A stretch of 64,000 nt of DNA from CALGSZ01 sp042408955 (GCA_042408955.1 JBHOQQ010000136.1:1-64000); one strand, 5' to 3'; positions 44,118-53,835 are shown, numbered from the stretch's first letter. Translations and numbers: made by a program. Notes: generated by a model from the sequence alone, not told the origin.

Positions 44118-45449
44118 GTGGCGGGAGCCGACATCCGCCGTTTCTCGGGCGACCGGCGCAACACTGGAGCAGCCATCGTCCGTGGCGTCGTCAGCAGTGC
44201 ATTGATTGCGCTCGCCGATGCCGCGATCTTCCCAACACTGGTGCTGGTCGCTTTCGCGGCCCAGCTCACGGATGATTTGGTCATCATCGGGCTCGTGCCC
44301 GCGATGAGCGCGGGATTGTGGTTTCTCCCACAACTCCTGGCTCGTCCTCTCACGCATCTGACGAACCGGCAGGTTCCTTGGATGACTGGAGCAGCAATCA
44401 TCCGCGCTGCAGCGATAATTCTGCTTGCCGTCATTGGATTCCGTGATGACGTGAGCAATACACAGCGCTTGCGCTCGTTGCTCATATGCTATGCGGCGTT
44501 CGTGCTCGCGTCAGGCTTTGCCGCCGTCCCTGCCACGGAGCTTGTCCAGCGAGCCATTCCGCCGGACCAACGCTCCTGGTTCCTGCGTGTCCGCAACCTT
44601 TGGGCGATTGCAGGAGGAGCGGCCGCTGCCAGCTTAGTGTTTCGTGTGCTTGGTCCGGAAGGCCCGGCATTTCCGAAGAATTTCGCGTATCTCTTTGTTG
44701 TGGCGGCCGCTGCCCTCAGCGCGGCGGTGTTCTTCCAAGCCAGGGAGCGGGATCCTGCAATGCTGCCGACCGATCGCCCGCCGCGCAACGCCGCGCGGGC
44801 ACTGCTCGACACGAATTTTCGGCGCTTCCTCACCTTTCGGATCTTGGCATCGCTCTCGACGCTCGCCGATCCTTTCGTGATCCTCTACGCTTTTCGCGAA
44901 CTCAACACCCCGCTCTGGGCGATCGGCCCCTACCTTGCGACGCTAATCTTCGCCCGACTATGCTTTGCGCCCCTGTGGTCCCTGCTCGCTACCCGTGCAG
45001 GCCACCGCGCAGTGCTCCAGGGTGCCGCGCTTGCCCGCCTGCTTGCGCCGCTCGTGACCTTGTTGCTTCCCTTCTTGGCCGACAGCAGTCTGTATCAAAA
45101 CCGGTTTCACGATCTCAGCCCGCTCTGGTATGCGTTCGGGATCGTCTTCATGTTGCACGGCGCCTCGCTTGCAGGGCAATCCAACAGCACCTTCGCCTAC
45201 CTTCTCGACATCGCGCCTACGGACCGCCGTTTCGCCTACATTTGGATGACCAACGTCATCCTGATGGTTACCGCCTTCGCCCCCATCGCTGGCGCTTATA
45301 TCATCGAGCGCTCTGGCTTCGACCGCGTCTTCATCGTCGCCGCACTTGCCAGTCTCACGGCGATCTTGGCGAGTGGCCTGCTGACCGACACGCACACCGG
45401 CACGCGAGCGGTCGCCCAAACATGGCGGCTTCGCGGAGCGCGGTCATAA
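44118..45449 (+). CDS. Major facilitator superfamily transporter
   Basis: 443 residues with about 12 hydrophobic segments in two halves, joined by a loop near residue 205 (ARERDPAMLPTDRPPRNAARALLD). I chose GTG at 44118 because GGAGGGT lies 7 bases upstream and a TATAAT lies upstream of it; the frame is open from an ATG at 44028 without a good site. Membrane-embedded charged residues are few. The substrate is unknown; the family exports drugs or metabolites, or imports sugars. It converges with the LLM oxidoreductase. Confidence 0.75.
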   Translation: MAGADIRRFSGDRRNTGAAIVRGVVSSALIALADAAIFPTLVLVAFAAQLTDDLVIIGLVPAMSAGLWFLPQLLARPLTHLTNRQVPWMTGAAIIRAAAIILLAVIGFRDDVSNTQRLRSLLICYAAFVLASGFAAVPATELVQRAIPPDQRSWFLRVRNLWAIAGGAAAASLVFRVLGPEGPAFPKNFAYLFVVAAAALSAAVFFQARERDPAMLPTDRPPRNAARALLDTNFRRFLTFRILASLSTLADPFVILYAFRELNTPLWAIGPYLATLIFARLCFAPLWSLLATRAGHRAVLQGAALARLLAPLVTLLLPFLADSSLYQNRFHDLSPLWYAFGIVFMLHGASLAGQSNSTFAYLLDIAPTDRRFAYIWMTNVILMVTAFAPIAGAYIIERSGFDRVFIVAALASLTAILASGLLTDTHTGTRAVAQTWRLRGARS

Positions 45450-45470
45450 ATCACGCGATCAACCGGGGAA

Positions 45471-46391
45471 TCAGGCAACTACCTGGGCCATGACCCTCGT
45501 CGCGAGCAGTTCTAGCCCGTCAATGTCGTCCATATCTAGCCACTGCGCCTGGAGACGCGAAACCCCCGCCTCAGCGAGCCGCCCAACCTGGTCCACAAGG
45601 GCATCCGGAGAGCCGGCAATGATGCCTCGCTGCCGGGCCGTCTCGGGATCGAGACCCAGCTTCTCGCGTGCCTCGGCGTCGGTTCGACCGATCACCACCC
45701 GCGTCATCAGCGTCCGCCGCACCGCGTGCCGTGGCCGGCCAGCCTCATCAAGATACTGATCTAAGATGGCATTCAATTCGCGGAACCGCTCGACGGGCAC
45801 CAGGACCGCGTTCCATTCGTCCGCGTACCTGGCGGCCAGTCGCAGCGTGCGCTTCATGCCGTTCCCACCGATGACGATCGGAGGTCCGCCTGGCCGTTGA
45901 GGCCGCGGCAGGAGCAGAGCATCTTCCAGGCGATAGAACTCTCCGGCAAAGCTCACCGGCGTATCCGACCGGAGCAGCCTCGTCACGACCTCAAGTGCTT
46001 CCTCCAGGCGGCGGAACCGCCCGTCTAGATCGAGCAAGTCAAATCCATACGCACGGTGCTCACGCTCTTGCCAGCCAGCACCTAGCCCCAGGCGCAGGCG
46101 TCCACCGGACAGGTCGTCGACTGCCGCAGCCGTCCACGCCGTGATCACGGGATGCCGGAAGGAGACGGGAGAGACGAGGGGACCAAATTCGATGCGCCGC
46201 GTATGGCTTGCCAGCCAGGTCAACGAAGCCCAGAGCTCAAGAGCATCCTTGTGCGGCCCGCTCGCATTCGTGAAGTGGTCGGAGCGAAACAATCCGGCAA
46301 ATCCGAGGTCCTCCGCTGCCTCCGCCAGACGGTGCCAGCGCGGCCAGTTGAGCCCATCCTGACCCTCGATCATGATGGCAAGCTCAATCAT
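45471..46391 (-). CDS. LLM-class flavin-dependent oxidoreductase, probably F420-dependent
   Basis: 306 residues with a luciferase-like TIM barrel. MIELAIMIEGQDGLNWPRWHRLAEAAEDLGFAGLFRSDHF (in part), RIEFGPLVSPVSFRHP, SGGRLRLGLGAGWQEREHRAYG and PPIVIGGNG are hallmarks of F420-dependent LLM proteins. The substrate is unknown. Start at the ATG at 46391. The TetR gene precedes it by 50 bases on the same strand, so regulator and enzyme are likely one unit. Confidence 0.85.
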   Translation of the reverse strand: MIELAIMIEGQDGLNWPRWHRLAEAAEDLGFAGLFRSDHFTNASGPHKDALELWASLTWLASHTRRIEFGPLVSPVSFRHPVITAWTAAAVDDLSGGRLRLGLGAGWQEREHRAYGFDLLDLDGRFRRLEEALEVVTRLLRSDTPVSFAGEFYRLEDALLLPRPQRPGGPPIVIGGNGMKRTLRLAARYADEWNAVLVPVERFRELNAILDQYLDEAGRPRHAVRRTLMTRVVIGRTDAEAREKLGLDPETARQRGIIAGSPDALVDQVGRLAEAGVSRLQAQWLDMDDIDGLELLATRVMAQVVA

Positions 46392-46441
46392 GCTCCTGCA
46401 TCCTCCGTCGCTATGCATCAGGGAAGTCCACGTATGGAAGG

Positions 46442-47143
46442 TTACCGTGCCTCCGTGGGCCGTGACTCCGGAGACTCGTGAGAGTCTCCCTCAACGTGCC
46501 CGGCCGGTTGGATTCCAACATACAAAAGATCTAGGCAGCGTTGGTAAAGGATATTCGCGGGCAATGGCTGACATTTCGCGAGATACCCATTGATCTCAAG
46601 CGTGACGAAACCATGTGCCATGGACCATGTGGCGAGTGCAACCTCGACGGGATCGGTCTCTCGAAGCTCTCCCACGGCTATGGCCGCTTTCACCTCTTCC
46701 AAGAGCACGCCGAACAACGCGGCCGCTCGCGGCACAACCGCGTCACTCGGCCGGTAGGCGGCTTCCACGCGGCCGAAAATGAGCTGAAAGAGATCGGGGT
46801 CGGAGCGTGCAAAGTCACGATAGGCCCTTCCCAGCTCTTGCAACCGCGCCCGTCCAGGAGGAAATGCTTCGATCGCCTGCTGGAACGCGGCGTGCAGGCG
46901 CTCTGCGCCTTCGAGATAGAGTGCATCCAGAACGGCATCCTTGCTATCAAAGTACGCGTAGAGCGTGGGCGCATGAACGCCAACCGCGCTCGCCAAGGTC
47001 CGCATCGCCAGCTTCTCGATGCCGTGTTCCTGCACGATCCGGCGCGCCGCGTCCAGAATTTCCCGGCGCATCTGGGCGCGCAACCGCTCGCGGCGGCTTC
47101 CTCCCTCCGGCCGTGCTTCCATCGTTTCCTGCATGCCGCCCAT
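46442..47143 (-). CDS. TetR-family transcriptional regulator
   Basis: 233 residues from the ATG at 47143 (47134 and 47122 are possible alternatives). The DNA-binding helix-turn-helix is RREILDAARRIVQEHGIEKLAMRTLASAVGVHAPTLYAYF, continuing with DSKDAVLDALY. The C-terminal ligand domain (PDLFQLIFGRVE, ALATWSMAHGFVTLEI) resembles the WHG-type TetR C-terminal family. It likely represses itself and the LLM oxidoreductase downstream. It diverges from the PfkB kinase gene with a 230-base gap. Confidence 0.88.
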   Translation of the reverse strand: MGGMQETMEARPEGGSRRERLRAQMRREILDAARRIVQEHGIEKLAMRTLASAVGVHAPTLYAYFDSKDAVLDALYLEGAERLHAAFQQAIEAFPPGRARLQELGRAYRDFARSDPDLFQLIFGRVEAAYRPSDAVVPRAAALFGVLLEEVKAAIAVGELRETDPVEVALATWSMAHGFVTLEINGYLAKCQPLPANILYQRCLDLLYVGIQPAGHVEGDSHESPESRPTEAR

Positions 47144-47374
47144 CTCGTTGCCGAACACCGTTAGCGATTCCAAACGTCCGTATCGTACTGCTCTTTCCGC
47201 TCTAGCCGCAATCGGCAGCACCGCCAGCGTGTTCGAGCGACTCTCCGGAGACTACCGTTGCTTTGACGCGCCCCATCGTGAGACGATGCGGCTTGATGCG
47301 GGGAGGTGCGCGATCATCGGGCACGGTCGCTCGCGATGTTCCGCTGTTGTTTGTGCCGGTCGTACAGGGCGAGG

Positions 47375-48346
47375 ATGGTGCACCGTCTCATGAGGCGCCA
47401 GCGCGCTCCGAGGATCGCCGCGGTCGGGTTAGCAAGCTGGGACCGCTTGCTAACCGTGGAACGGTATCCGGCTCCCGGTGGCTATGCCATCGTGCGTCAA
47501 TGCCTGGAATTGCCGGGCGGCACCACGACGAACAGCGCGGTGACGGCCGCGAGGCTTGGCGCGCAGGTCTCCATCGTCGCGCTCGTCGGCGATGACGCGC
47601 CAGGGAGAGCGATCCGGGAAGCCCTCGGCCGGGAAGGGATTGCGACAGCCTGGCTTGCGACCGATCCCTCTTTCCCAACGGACGCTGCCACGGTAATCAT
47701 TTCGACCGAGCCACCCGAGCGGACGATTTTCTGGCATCAAGGGGCGCGGCTATCCCGAGGCTCACGCTTGGATATTACCAGCATCTTCGAGCATGATGTC
47801 GTGCTCATCGACGTCGATGATCTCTCACTCCGGCGGTTTCTGGTCGATCTCCCAGCCCATACGGTACCGACTGCCCGGCTGCTCGGCCCGCTCACCTACC
47901 TCGCGGACGCAGCAACACCGGATGCGTTGGAAATTGCGGCGCGTCATGATGTTATCGTCGGCAATGAGCGTGAAGCGCTGGCAGTCACCGGCCAACCTTG
48001 CCTGGATCGTGCTATTTGCCGGATTCAAGAAGCGATGCGCGGGCAGACGCTGCGCGCCGGCCTCATCACCAGGGGAGCGGCCGGCGCCGTAGCCTTTACA
48101 CAGACTGAGCGGTGGGACACACCTGCCTATGACGTCCCGGTGGTCGATCCGACGGGAGCAGGTGACGCGTTTGCCGGAGCCGTAGCCTTCGCGATGGCCC
48201 AACATTGGGCCTGGCCGGACACGCTGCGATTCGCCAACGCGGTCGCCGCGCTCTCGACCAGGGCCGTGGGCGCCCAAACCGCGCTCCCCTCGATCGATGA
48301 GGCACTTGCGTTGCTGGGATACGACCCACGCTCACTGCTGCATTGA
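47375..48346 (+). CDS. PfkB-family carbohydrate/nucleoside kinase
   Basis: 323 residues. Ribokinase fold: the N-terminal IAAVGLASWDRLLTVERYPAPG, LPGGTTTNSAVTAARLGAQVSIVALVGDDAPG (in part), the DIVIVGNEREALAVTG site, and the ATP/anion-hole motif DPTGAGDAFAGAVAFA with its catalytic Asp. Substrate could be a sugar, sugar phosphate or nucleoside. I start at the ATG at 47375; an ATG at 47390 is as likely. Its 3' end overlaps the convergent queG gene by 15 bases. Confidence 0.88.
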   Translation: MVHRLMRRQRAPRIAAVGLASWDRLLTVERYPAPGGYAIVRQCLELPGGTTTNSAVTAARLGAQVSIVALVGDDAPGRAIREALGREGIATAWLATDPSFPTDAATVIISTEPPERTIFWHQGARLSRGSRLDITSIFEHDVVLIDVDDLSLRRFLVDLPAHTVPTARLLGPLTYLADAATPDALEIAARHDVIVGNEREALAVTGQPCLDRAICRIQEAMRGQTLRAGLITRGAAGAVAFTQTERWDTPAYDVPVVDPTGAGDAFAGAVAFAMAQHWAWPDTLRFANAVAALSTRAVGAQTALPSIDEALALLGYDPRSLLH

Positions 48347-49555
48347 GCCAATCGCAGCAGGCCTGGCCTCTTCCAGTGCGATCGCAAGCTCTGTTCGCAC
48401 CATCTCGTCCGATTCTCGCCGCCACTGCCGCTCCATCACCGTACGCGCGGCGGCACCTCCGATGCGGCTCAATGCCCAGATCGCATGTGCCCGCACGAGC
48501 GGCTCATCGTGGCTCTCGGCAGCGGCGGCCAGGTAGGGCACATCTTCCTCCGTCCCGATATTGCCAAGCGCGACGGCCGCGTTCCTGGCCAGGCCGCGGC
48601 GCTTCGCGCGCAATACCGCTGTTCCCCGGTAGACACTGCGAAACTCTTCCTCGGTCATCCGCAGGAGCCACCGCAACGGCGGATAGGCATGCTCCAAGCG
48701 CCGTGGCATAAACGCCGGATCGGGCGCATCCTTGGCAGCCCGTGTATAAGGGCAAGCTTCCTGGCACACATCACAGCCAAAGACCCAATCGCCGAGCAAC
48801 GGGCGCAGTTCCAATGGGATGACACCACGCTGCTCAATAGTCTGGAACGAGAGGCAGCGCGGCGTGTCCACCACGTACGGCGCCACGATGGCACCAGTGG
48901 GACAGGCGTCGAGACACAGCGAGCAGCGACCGCAATCGCGCTGCAGCGGCTGGCCAGGCTCAAGCTCAAGATCCAGAAGCAATTCCCCGAGCATGACCCA
49001 CGAGCCATGTCCCGGCACGATCAGGCAGGTGTGCTTGCCATACCATCCTAGGCCCGCTCGCGCGGCAACGGCACGGTCAACGATCCGAGCGGTATCGACC
49101 AAAAACCGTGCCTCGACCTTCCGCCCGACTTCTTGCTCGATTGCTGCATGCAGGCGGCGTAAGCGTTCCTTGATGACATCGTGATAATCGCGGCCCCAGG
49201 CGTAGCGCGCGATCCGGCCACGCGGCTCGCCGTCGTCTGGCTTCCCCAGACCGCGGGTCCAATAGGGAATGCCGACGATGACGATTGAGCATGCGCTCGC
49301 CTGCAAGTTCCGGGGATTCGCGGAAAACGCGGCGCGCTCAACGGTAAACCAATCCAGCCCGGCCATTCGCCCAGCCCGGATATGACGCTCCAGGTACTCG
49401 GCAAGCTCTGGAAACGCCTCGGCCGTTGTTACCGCGGCGATGGCTAGCCCATGCTCGGCTGCAAGCCGCTTGATCCGCGCGGTCAGCGCACGGCGCTGGC
49501 CATTGATCGTAACCGGTGGATGGAAGGTGAGAAACGCGGGCTGGGCTGCGTTCAT
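48332..49555 (-). CDS. queG: Epoxyqueuosine reductase QueG
   Basis: 407 residues from the ATG at 49555. Cobalamin- and 2[4Fe-4S]-dependent reductase that makes the last step of queuosine in tRNA. Conserved: DWFTVERAAFSANPRNL, FLVDTARIVDRAVAARAGLGWYGKHTCLI, the ferredoxin-like CGRCSLCLDACPTGAI and DWVFGCDVCQEACPYTR, and a C-terminal HEAT-like helical repeat (RRGLARNAAVALGNIGTEEDVPYL, HDEPLVRAHAIWALSRIG). The rest of queuosine synthesis is not in the window. rpmB with a terminator lies upstream. Confidence 0.95.
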   Translation of the reverse strand: MNAAQPAFLTFHPPVTINGQRRALTARIKRLAAEHGLAIAAVTTAEAFPELAEYLERHIRAGRMAGLDWFTVERAAFSANPRNLQASACSIVIVGIPYWTRGLGKPDDGEPRGRIARYAWGRDYHDVIKERLRRLHAAIEQEVGRKVEARFLVDTARIVDRAVAARAGLGWYGKHTCLIVPGHGSWVMLGELLLDLELEPGQPLQRDCGRCSLCLDACPTGAIVAPYVVDTPRCLSFQTIEQRGVIPLELRPLLGDWVFGCDVCQEACPYTRAAKDAPDPAFMPRRLEHAYPPLRWLLRMTEEEFRSVYRGTAVLRAKRRGLARNAAVALGNIGTEEDVPYLAAAAESHDEPLVRAHAIWALSRIGGAAARTVMERQWRRESDEMVRTELAIALEEARPAAIGSMQQ

Positions 49556-49612
49556 TGGACCCACCACGGAACGGGATTCCAGAGGCGCGGAGACCTTGCT
49601 GGTATCGAAACA

Positions 49613-49640
49613 TAAAAGGGCGAGCCGCTTGCCCGCCCCT
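49613..49640 (-). terminator. Terminator of rpmB
   Basis: On the minus strand GGGCGGGC (49638-49631) pairs with GCTCGCCC (49625-49618) with one G-U, followed by TTTT. It separates rpmB from queG. Confidence 0.65.
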
Positions 49641-49696
49641 TCCCCGGAAATCTGCAACAACGATGCGTACCAGCGCGGCCACGCGCGCGACGCACG

Positions 49697-49894
49697 CTAT
49701 GCAACGCGCGCGCCGCTCGTCTTCATTACAGTTCGGATGCAGCGAGAGCAGATATCCACCCGAACAAGCTGGCCGTCCAACACGATGCGCTTCCGGTGGA
49801 CATTTGGCTTAAAGTCCCGGTTCGTCCGGCGCTTGGAATGGCTGACGTTGTGTCCGAAGCTCCTGGTTTTTCCACAAATCATGCAACGGGCCAC
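49697..49894 (-). CDS. rpmB: Ribosomal protein L28 (zinc-binding form)
   Basis: 65 residues starting with GTG behind GGGAGG. MARCMICGKTRSFGHNVSHSKRRTNR is the L28 N-terminus with CxxC, and ICSRCIRTV supplies the second cysteine pair, so this is the zinc-binding C+ paralogue. Part of the large ribosomal subunit. It is divergent from the fakA-like gene. In Firmicutes rpmB is likewise divergent from asp23-fakA; the asp23 gene is missing here. Confidence 0.96.
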   Translation of the reverse strand: MARCMICGKTRSFGHNVSHSKRRTNRDFKPNVHRKRIVLDGQLVRVDICSRCIRTVMKTSGARVA

Positions 49895-50279
49895 GGCGGG
49901 CCTCCCTCCCGGCTTGCTAATCCAGATCTATCGACATCTGGGCCGCTGCGGATGCCCGCGCGGACCTCCTGGCGGCATAGAAGGGCGCCGACCGAGGTGG
50001 ACGGCGCCATAACAACACCCTATGCTACCACGGCAGGAACGATCCTACAACCGCGGATCGAACGTCACGTGCCAGTGGTGGAGACGCCTGTGCGTCTTTC
50101 GTGGCTATCGTATTTTCGAGTCTGAAGCCGATGGAATACCTATCTTTGACAATTCCGAGGATTAGTGTCGCGCCGGTCTCCATGATGGACGAAAGCCGGC
50201 GTGGGTCAGTAGTACCAGCGTGCTCCTGTCCCGCTCTCCAGGAAAGGGTGGCGCCCACAACGAGCGAAAGGAGCACGCC
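49895..50279. other. Divergent intergenic region rpmB / fakA
   Basis: No gene. A TTGACA at about 50156-50161 lacks a matching -10 downstream. No structure stronger than short repeats was recognised. An asp23/yloU gene, common here in other bacteria, is absent. Confidence 0.4.
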
Positions 50280-51956
50280 GTGATTCAAAGCGCCATGCGC
50301 AGCGCAGTTTGGGATGGTGAGACGCTCTTGGGAGCCATGAGCGCCGCCGCGGCGGTGCTGGAGACAGAGAAAGGGACGATCAACGCACTGAATGTCTTCC
50401 CGGTTCCGGACGGGGACACCGGCACCAACATGGCACTCACGCTCCAATCGGCCTTAGAAGAAGCGACATCGCTCGCGCTTGACGAGGCCATTCACGCGGG
50501 TCAGGTGGCGAACCGTTTGGCTCGTGGCGCACTGATGGGCGCGCGTGGCAACTCCGGAGTCATTCTTTCGCAGATCTTTCGTGGTTTCGCCAGCGCCATC
50601 GCCGGCGCCGAGCGCATTGATGGCAGACAATTCGCCAGCGGATTGGCCGGCGCCACCGAGCTTGCCTACAAGGCGGTCATGGAGCCGGTAGAAGGTACCA
50701 TGCTGACAGTGATTCGCGTCGCTGCCGAGCGAGCCGCGAGTTCCGCTCACGAGACGTCCGATTTGGCCGCCGTCTTATCCGCGGCGCATGCTGGCGCCCG
50801 TGAGGCGCTCGCCGAGACGCCGCATTTGCTTGCGATCTTGCGCCAAGCTGGTGTCGTCGATGCCGGTGGCAAAGGTCTCGTCACCATCTTCGAGGGATGG
50901 GAGCGCTTCGTCCGTGGTGATGTTCTCGAACGCTTTACGCACGCCAGCCCCGAAGCGCTCGTGGGTGAGATGGCGTTTCTGGATCACATTGACGATCTCC
51001 ATGGCACCAATACCTTTGGATACTGCACGAACTTTATGATCTTTGGAGATCGCATGGATGTCGAACGCATTCGCACCGATCTGGTCCCCCTCGGCACATC
51101 AACGGTCATCGTTGGTGATGACGACATAGTTAAAGTGCATATCCACACGACCAATCCGGGCCGGGTACTTGAGGTCGCCATTCTTCACGGTGAGCTCGGG
51201 CAAATCAAGATCGACAACATGAGCGCCCAGACTCGAGACCTGCGAGCGGCGCGGGAAGCGCGCAAAAGTGCCGCCCACGCGCTCCGCGTCTCTCCAGTGG
51301 GCAAGCAGGCGGTGCTTGCCGTCGCATCAGGAGAGGGTCTCATCCGAGCGCTGCTCGACATGGGTGCGACCGGGATCATCCCCGGCGGGCAGACCATGAA
51401 CCCGAGCATCGAAGAGCTTCTTGCCGCCGTGCATGACGCTCCCACCCAGGACGTCATTCTGCTGCCCAACAATCCCAACATCTTGCTAGCAGCGCATCAT
51501 GTGACGCAATTGACGACAAAGCGCGTCCGGGTCGTTCCATCTCGCTCGATTCCTCAAGCCCTTGCCGCACTGACCGCATTCAACGTCAATGCCGACCTTG
51601 ACCGGAACGCGCGCGCCATGACGGACGCGCTCGACTCGGTTTGCACAATCGAAATCGCCCGTGCTGACAAGGATGCATCCATCAACGGCGTACAGGTGCG
51701 TCAGGGCGATGCCATCGCGCTCGTCAACGATGCACTCGTCGCAAGCCATGAGAACGAGCATGAGGCAGTGTTCCAGGCACTTCCTCATTGCTCACCAGAA
51801 ACCGCGGAACTCCTGACAATTTTCGCTGGTGCAGACGCGGATCCAGCTGACCTGCACGTTCTTGCGTCCGCCATCAAGGAGCGCTACCCAGGACTCGAGG
51901 TTCAAATGCATCCCGGCGGCCAGCCACATTACCGATACATCATTTCGGTTGAATAA
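50280..51956 (+). CDS. fakA: Fatty acid kinase FakA-like DAK2/DhaL protein (YloV)
   Basis: 558 residues from GTG at 50280 with AAAGGAG 7 bases upstream. The N-terminal DhaL domain has NALNVFPVPDGDTGTNM (three Asp for Mg-ATP) and GARGNSGVILSQIFRG; a middle domain starts VDAGGKGLVTIFEGWERFV and has the GYCTNFMIFG strand; the C-terminal domain (residues about 320-558) is DegV-like in appearance (GEGLIRALLDMGATGIIPGGQTMNPS). FakA phosphorylates fatty acids held by FakB proteins. Two DegV/FakB genes follow, which supports this role. Confidence 0.9.
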   Translation: MIQSAMRSAVWDGETLLGAMSAAAAVLETEKGTINALNVFPVPDGDTGTNMALTLQSALEEATSLALDEAIHAGQVANRLARGALMGARGNSGVILSQIFRGFASAIAGAERIDGRQFASGLAGATELAYKAVMEPVEGTMLTVIRVAAERAASSAHETSDLAAVLSAAHAGAREALAETPHLLAILRQAGVVDAGGKGLVTIFEGWERFVRGDVLERFTHASPEALVGEMAFLDHIDDLHGTNTFGYCTNFMIFGDRMDVERIRTDLVPLGTSTVIVGDDDIVKVHIHTTNPGRVLEVAILHGELGQIKIDNMSAQTRDLRAAREARKSAAHALRVSPVGKQAVLAVASGEGLIRALLDMGATGIIPGGQTMNPSIEELLAAVHDAPTQDVILLPNNPNILLAAHHVTQLTTKRVRVVPSRSIPQALAALTAFNVNADLDRNARAMTDALDSVCTIEIARADKDASINGVQVRQGDAIALVNDALVASHENEHEAVFQALPHCSPETAELLTIFAGADADPADLHVLASAIKERYPGLEVQMHPGGQPHYRYIISVE

Positions 51957-51985
51957 CGGATACACCCGGTTCGGGAGACTCAGAC

Positions 51986-52828
51986 GTGCCACGCATTGCC
52001 GTCGTTACTGATAGCACCGCCGACCTGCCGCCCGCGCTCAGCGAACCGCTCGGCATCAGGGTTGTGCCCCTCAACGTCCACTTCGGGGAGCAGGTCTTTC
52101 GTGATCAGGTAGATCTCTCCACGGCGGCGTTTATGGAGCGCCTCACGAGCTCAGCCGTGCTTCCGAAGACGTCGCAGCCATCCCCGGGCGCATTTGCCGA
52201 CGTCTACGAAGCTCTTGCCAAGGATCACGATGGGATCATCTCGATCCACATCTCGGGAAGGCTCAGCGGCACCGTGCAGTCAGCCCAGCTTGCCAAGACA
52301 CAGATTGCCACGCCTATCCCAATCGAGGTGATTGACTCCCGCAACGTATCGCTCGGGCTGGGGCTGCAAGTCTTGCGCGCCGCCGAGCTGGCAAGTAGTG
52401 GACTCGATGTCGAGCACGTGGCAAGGCAGTTGCGAAATGAGATCAACCGTTATCACCTCGTGTTCTTCGTTGACACGCTAGAGTACCTCCAACGCGGTGG
52501 CCGGATTGGCCGGGCGGCCGCGCTGGCTGGGTCGGTGCTCCGGCTGAAACCGGTCCTGCGCATCGAGGACGGACAGGTCGTTCCGCATGAGCGCACCCGC
52601 ACGCGCGCCCGGGCCATCGCTGCGCTTGAGCAGTTTGTGCGGTCGTTGCCGCGGGTCAATCGCCTGGCGGTGGTCCACAGCACCTCGCCGGACGACGCCG
52701 AGCGCTTAGCTGCCTCTCTTGGCCCGCTGACACCCAACGACCCACCGATCGTTGCTACGTTTGGACCGGTGGTGGCAACCCACGCGGGACCAGGAGCCGT
52801 CGGCGTCATCGCCTACGAGGGAGAGTAG
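51986..52828 (+). CDS. DegV-family fatty-acid-binding protein (FakB-like)
   Basis: 280 residues starting at GTG (51986) behind GGGAG. RIAVVTDSTADLPPAL, FRDQVDLSTAAFMERL, LPKTSQPSPGAFADVY, ISIHISGRLSGTVQSAQLA and FVDTLEYLQRGGRIGRAAALAGSVLRLKP are DegV signatures; the fatty-acid carboxylate site Thr-Ser-Gln and the conserved Arg-Gly-Gly-Arg-Ile-Gly stretch are intact. Expected to present an acyl chain to the FakA-like kinase just upstream. The second DegV gene begins 6 bases downstream. Confidence 0.92.
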   Translation: MPRIAVVTDSTADLPPALSEPLGIRVVPLNVHFGEQVFRDQVDLSTAAFMERLTSSAVLPKTSQPSPGAFADVYEALAKDHDGIISIHISGRLSGTVQSAQLAKTQIATPIPIEVIDSRNVSLGLGLQVLRAAELASSGLDVEHVARQLRNEINRYHLVFFVDTLEYLQRGGRIGRAAALAGSVLRLKPVLRIEDGQVVPHERTRTRARAIAALEQFVRSLPRVNRLAVVHSTSPDDAERLAASLGPLTPNDPPIVATFGPVVATHAGPGAVGVIAYEGE

Positions 52829-52834
52829 GACGAA

Positions 52835-53698
52835 ATGGCCACTGCTACGCGCGCGGTCAGCGTTGTTGTTGACTCCACCGCCGATGTTCCACGAAACCTC
52901 GCTGAGGGGTTGGGGCTCAAGGTCGTGCCCCTGCTCGTCCGCTTCGGAGACCAGACATATCGCGATGGCGTCGATTTGGACCCCGATGGGTTTTTGCGTT
53001 TGCTCACCTCGATGCCCGGCTTGCCTCAAACCTCCCAGCCGCCAGCCACCGCATTCGAACAAGCATTCCGGACGGCGGTGGACGCCGGACATGACGTCGT
53101 CTGCCTCACGATCGCCAGCCGCCTTTCCGGCACCTATAACTCCGCGCGCCTCGCCGCCGAGGCGGTGGACGCATCCCGTATCCGCATCATCGACTCCGGC
53201 ACGCTGACGATGCATCTCGGGTGGAGCGCAATCGCCGCCGCCCGCGCCGCGCGCGACGGGGCCGGCGCCGAAGATGTTGCGAACATCGCCGTCGCTACCC
53301 TCCAACGGACAAGGCTGTACGCGCTCCTGGAGACTCTTGATTATGTCTATCGGGGCGGTCGCATCGGACGCGCCGCGCAACTCGTCGGCTCGATGCTCAG
53401 CATCAAGCCAATCTTGACCGTGCAAGATGGTGAGGTGGTACCGCTTGAGCGCGTGCGCACGTGGCGAAAGGCGATGGAACGCCTTGTGGAACTCACGCGG
53501 CAGGACGCCCCTCTCGAATCGCTCGCGATCATGCACGTCAGCAATCTCGTGGCTGCGCAGGAAATAGCTGACCGCCTCGCGGATCTGCTGCCCAGCGACC
53601 GCATGTTGATCACTCAGGCAGGACCGGTGATTGCCACCTACGCCGGCCCCGGCGCGGTCGGCGCCGTACCGCTGCTCGCCCGGCCAGCAACGTCATGA
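52835..53698 (+). CDS. DegV-family fatty-acid-binding protein (FakB-like), second copy
   Basis: 287 residues. VSVVVDSTADVPRNLAEGL, YRDGVDLDPDGFLRLLTSMP, LPQTSQPPATAFEQAF, TIASRLSGTYNSARLA and TLDYVYRGGRIGRAAQLVGSMLSIKPIL show all DegV motifs. Tandem to the first copy and clearly diverged from it, as in bacteria that carry FakB proteins for saturated and unsaturated chains. Which chain each binds cannot be told from sequence. Confidence 0.92.
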   Translation: MATATRAVSVVVDSTADVPRNLAEGLGLKVVPLLVRFGDQTYRDGVDLDPDGFLRLLTSMPGLPQTSQPPATAFEQAFRTAVDAGHDVVCLTIASRLSGTYNSARLAAEAVDASRIRIIDSGTLTMHLGWSAIAAARAARDGAGAEDVANIAVATLQRTRLYALLETLDYVYRGGRIGRAAQLVGSMLSIKPILTVQDGEVVPLERVRTWRKAMERLVELTRQDAPLESLAIMHVSNLVAAQEIADRLADLLPSDRMLITQAGPVIATYAGPGAVGAVPLLARPATS

Positions 53699-53835
53699 CG
53701 TCCAAAAGCGCACCCCTGTTCGGCTACACTTGGATCAACGCGGGCGGCTGAACCCCGGCCAGCCGTGATTGCGCAACGCGGGCGGCGTCCCACTCCCGCT
53801 CATGCGTCGCACTCTGCTGAAAGGCAGGGTAACGA

